From positions 1-64,000 of the forward strand of contig JAMWET010005009.1 of NCBI GenBank assembly GCA_024036415.1: DNA of 64,000 nucleotides, in the 5' to 3' direction. A program made the translations under genes and the position numbers. This document shows, piece after piece, positions 61,000-64,000 of the stretch; the first letter of the stretch is position 1; each line of letters starts with the position of its first letter. The notes beneath the pieces are model-generated. The model was not told the origin of the DNA and made no database searches. It was given only the letters and a program-made list of their open reading frames with translations. Origin of the DNA: Prochilodus magdalenae. Lineage: Eukaryota > Chordata > Actinopteri > Characiformes > Prochilodontidae.

Positions 61000-61560
61000 A
61001 GTTCACCCTACACTATTGTTTACTGTTAATTGCTATTAAATTATACCACCGTTCTGGGCCAGATGACATTTTGGCTCAGGTAGATATACGGCTCCCAGCA
61101 GTTCCGCCCAGTGTAAATTCAAATCGCATCACAGCCCGTGAATTTGAATGTAAATACGGCCGGGAGGGAGGGGCGAGGGCCCAGATAAAAACCCTGCTGG
61201 GTAACGTGACAGACACGGACGTGTTCATCAGGAAGACAGCGCGGGCCGCTAAAGGGGAGAGACCTGGGCAAAACAATAGGCTCGGACAGCGGCACAATGG
61301 CTTCATTAGAAGGGTTAACGTTATCAAGGAGACGGAAATAGAGGAGGGAAATATCAAAGACCGCCGAGTCCGTAAGCTCGCAGAGGACGATGGGGTGATT
61401 CCGCGTGGTAATCTGATGCTCATTAAAATAGAGGCACTGACAGGACGAGATGGAGAAGACAGTATGGCAGGCACTGTCTCGCCGAGAACAAAAAAGCCCA
61501 ATGAGGACAAGAAGGTTTGAGGAGGGAGCGTGGTTAATGGCACTTTCACATGATGTGCAT
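61000..61560. other. Candidate conserved non-coding element, open on both strands
   Basis: High-complexity, non-repetitive 560-bp segment flanked by the GA tract and a minisatellite. Both strands have long open frames (61,071-61,520 plus, 149 codons from TTG; 61,076-61,549 minus, 157 codons from GTG), neither with an ATG start, splice context or known domain. Motifs include GCTCATTAAAATAGAGG and ATTTGAATGTAAATAC. A conserved enhancer-type element is more likely than a gene; an exon with homologs I do not recognise is the alternative. Confidence 0.4.
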
Positions 61561-61729
61561 CTGTCAGCTGTCAGCGGTGCACCGTGTCACCTGAGAGAAG
61601 TGTTATTCATCAGTTAGGCGACACACTACTGGATGAGAACGGTTATTATGGGAACGCTTTACCCAATGTAGCATGAACCTCAATAAATCAATAAATTAAT
61701 TAATTAATTAATAAATAATATTATGAACC

Positions 61730-62585
61730 TCTATACACTTTATTAGAAACACCGGCCTTCTATTTCCACTAACTGGCCACTTTATTAGAAACAGCTACCT
61801 TCACCATCCACTCACTGGCCACTTTATTAGAAACACCCTCCTTCCACTTCCACTCACTGGCCACTTTATTAGAAACACCCTCCTTCCACTTCCACTCACT
61901 GGCCACTTTATTAGAAACACCCACCTTCTACTTCCACTCACTGGCCACTTTATTAGAAACACCGACCTTCTACTTCCACTCACTGGCCACTTTATTAGAA
62001 ATACCCGCCTTCCACTTCCACTCACTGGCCACTTTATTAGAAACACCGACCTTCCACTTCCACTCACTGGCCACTTTATTAGAAACACCCTCCTTCCACT
62101 TCCACTCACTGGCCTCTTTATTAGAAACACCCGCCTTCTACTTCCACTCTCTGGCCACTTTATTAGAAACACTGACCTTCCACTTCCACTCTCTGGCCAC
62201 TTTATTAGAAACACTGACCTTCTACTTTCACTCACTGGCCACTTTATTAGAAACACCCGCCTTTTACTTCCACTCACTGGCCACTTTATTAGAAACACTG
62301 ACCTTCACCATCCACTCACTGGCCACTTTATTAGAAACACCCGCCTTTTACTTCCACTCACTGGCCACTTTATTAGAAACACCGACCTTCCACTTCCACT
62401 CTCTGGCCACTTTATTAGAAACACCAGCCTTCTATTTTCACTCACTGGCCACATTATTAGAAACACCCACCTTCTACTTCCACTCACTGGCCACTTTATT
62501 AGAAACACCCTCCTTCTACTTCCACTCACTGGCCACTTCATTAGAAACACCCACCTTCTACTTCCACTCACTGGCCACATTGTTG
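61730..62585 (-). repeat. 42-bp minisatellite
   Basis: About 20 units of 42 bp, each containing GGCCACTTTATTAGAAACAC followed by a variable CC[GCTA]-CCTTC[CT]A[CT]TTCCACT stretch. Because 42 is a multiple of three, the minus strand stays open over long stretches and encodes a 14-residue repeat (VFLIKWPVSGS plus three variable residues). The frame is interrupted near 62,300, and no start, signal or flanking gene supports translation. The unit looks derived from the end of a common fish DNA element that then expanded in tandem. Confidence 0.93.
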
Positions 62586-62704
62586 AAAGGACAAGCCCTC
62601 TGTCGACCTTCCTGGGCATGGTGGAGCCTCTGACTCTGGTGGTAGCCCTGACTCTCCTCCTCGGCTAAGGCAAACTGCTACCTAGGCATTACAATGAGCT
62701 GAAT

Positions 62705-62958
62705 ATCTTCAGTGCCCAAAGAAAAACAAGTATCTCCAAAAGGGGAACTTACAGGAGAGGCCAAATACCCAGTTTAACTTTAATGGAAGGCAATGGAACC
62801 AGACATCTTTCCAAGCACATTTGGGCTATTTCTCTTGGTCCATTCATCATGAGGTTTTCACACAGTGTCAACAGCAGCTGCAGTGGTCAAACGATGCATA
62901 AAAGTAAAAATGGACAAAAATGGAGATACATGTTTTTCATTGGACAGCAACGATATGC
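62705..62958 (+). mobile_element. ~250-bp MITE-like element, copy 3
   Basis: Same element as at 21,318 and 21,975: shares AAAGAAAAACAAGTATCTCC, ACAGGAGAGGCC, GGTCCATTCATCATG, and ends GACAGCAACGATAT. More diverged than the other two. Its presence outside the palindrome confirms it is a dispersed family. Confidence 0.78.
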
Positions 62959-63400
62959 TGTCTCGGTTCCTCTGGCAGCAGTGTGCCCAGGAAGTGCCCC
63001 AGCCTCAATCTCTTATGCACTGCTTCTACGCTACTCTACCAACAGGAAAGGAAGGTAGAGTACTTCACTACCCACCCCACAGCCCAGCGTAGAGTAGTTC
63101 CATCGATGCATTGCTATGTGTTAAGCCAATAACGATAACTTAAACAACAACCACTGTGCCGTTTCTGCACGAATCATGGTGCCTCCCAAGAGCCTCTGTG
63201 CATGGCCACGTTCCCTTGCTGATACAGCAACACAGCTAGTGGTGCATTGTCACGGTGTTGCGCAGTGTGTAGCCTGATTTGAACATCTCCAACACATTCA
63301 GTTCATTTGGAATCATTGCTGCTGGTCCGTGTGCCATTACTTTTGGACACAGTGTAGGCGGCAGACATAAGGACATACAGATAAACAGAGATACAGATAG
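62959..63400. other. Unidentified non-coding stretch
   Basis: Contains no recognised gene; frames at 62,783-63,132 run through the MITE and have no domain. Confidence 0.4.
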
Positions 63401-64000
63401 ATGACTTGTTCCAACAGCAACGACACGCTAGTCTCTCCCTCCACTAAAACCGGACGTGAACCTGAGCCTCAGCGCGCCGCCCTGACGCAACAGCGCGAGG
63501 ATCGATGGGCCGGATCAATGGCGTCCCCGGCGACTGAGCTTTAAGTGGCGGCCCCCTGCTCGCGCGCCCGCATCAGGAGAGCTGTCACGCTGTACTTACA
63601 ATCAATTAAAGAAATTAGCCTCCTCACCCCCCCACTTTACCCACCCCAACAGCCCACCCCTCCTGCTCTCATCAGCAAGAGCGCTGACGGACAGGAGAGG
63701 AGAGACACGTCTTCCCTCAACAGCTGGCTCTCAGTGACATCAGCGCAGCGGGAAACATCTGGAAGGACACCTGCCAGCCTACCTGCACATGCACTTGCAG
63801 GGAGAAAGCAAGAGAGGGAGAGGGAGGGAGAGGGAGAGGGAGAGGGAGGGAGACGAGCCCCTAGAACAGAGACAAAGGGAAAAAACTGTTCACTGTGAGA
63901 GTGCTCAGAGGGAAAGGCCAGCCTTCAAACGCATGCCATTAACGGGAACACTGACACATAATGCAGCCCGTCCAATTAAAGCTAATGTGTCTGTTAATGT
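63401..64000. other. GC-richer candidate conserved segment
   Basis: High-complexity sequence with AATCAATTAAAGAAATTAG (about 63,601) and CCAATTAAAGCTAATG (about 63,971), both homeodomain-like AT cores, and a GAGGGA simple run at 63,808-63,852. The 117-codon frame (63,545-63,898) has no domain. The segment is cut by the window edge. Confidence 0.35.

Noticed and set aside
61801..62619. 165- and 104-codon minus-strand frames with a 14-residue repeat, resembling a repeat protein
   Set aside because: They follow the 42-bp minisatellite, which is in register by length; no start context, signal or flanking gene.

Overview
This window reads as non-coding, repeat-rich DNA of a teleost fish. Support comes from LINE fragments with fish-type 3' tails, Tc1/mariner remnants, many short interspersed elements, TA, CA, GA and AAT microsatellites, and no operons or long real coding frames. 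An otophysan fish (characiform, catfish or electric fish) is a guess from the repeat flavour only. I find no intact protein-coding gene, no tRNA or rRNA gene and no CRISPR array.

The dominant structure is a giant near-spacerless palindrome. Bases 1 to about 26,625 are repeated in reverse complement from about 26,627 to about 50,703, with the axis at about 26,626. Every landmark on the left has a mirror on the right: three blocks of a 26-bp telomere-like minisatellite, a Tc1 remnant, a 1 kb purine tract, a LINE nested in a short repeat, a Tc1-like element with terminal inverted repeats, MITE-like copies, TA and CA microsatellites, and a ~540-bp tandem repeat beside the axis. Sequence quality is patchy. 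About 1-3,700 and 22,600-42,190 carry dense, insertion-biased noise typical of unpolished long reads, while 3,700-22,600 and 42,190-50,700 are mostly clean. The clean parts still differ between arms by substitutions, by minisatellite length (about 7.0 kb against 3.5 kb in total) and by a ~300-bp indel near 41,650-41,950. The best reading is an assembly fold-back that joins two haplotypes through a palindromic read. A genuine recent inverted duplication is the alternative.

From 50,704 to 64,000 the sequence is not palindromic and is clean. It holds several copies of the same short interspersed repeat (called family X here), a truncated LINE ORF2 3' end (55,425-56,135), GA microsatellites including a 1.25-kb tract (59,700-60,957), a 42-bp minisatellite (61,730-62,585), a third copy of the 250-bp MITE-like element, and several low-repeat stretches (52.4, 54.2-54.7, 57.4, 59.0, 61.0-61.5 and 63.4-64 kb) that look like candidate conserved non-coding elements. 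This fits an intron or gene desert, not a gene body.
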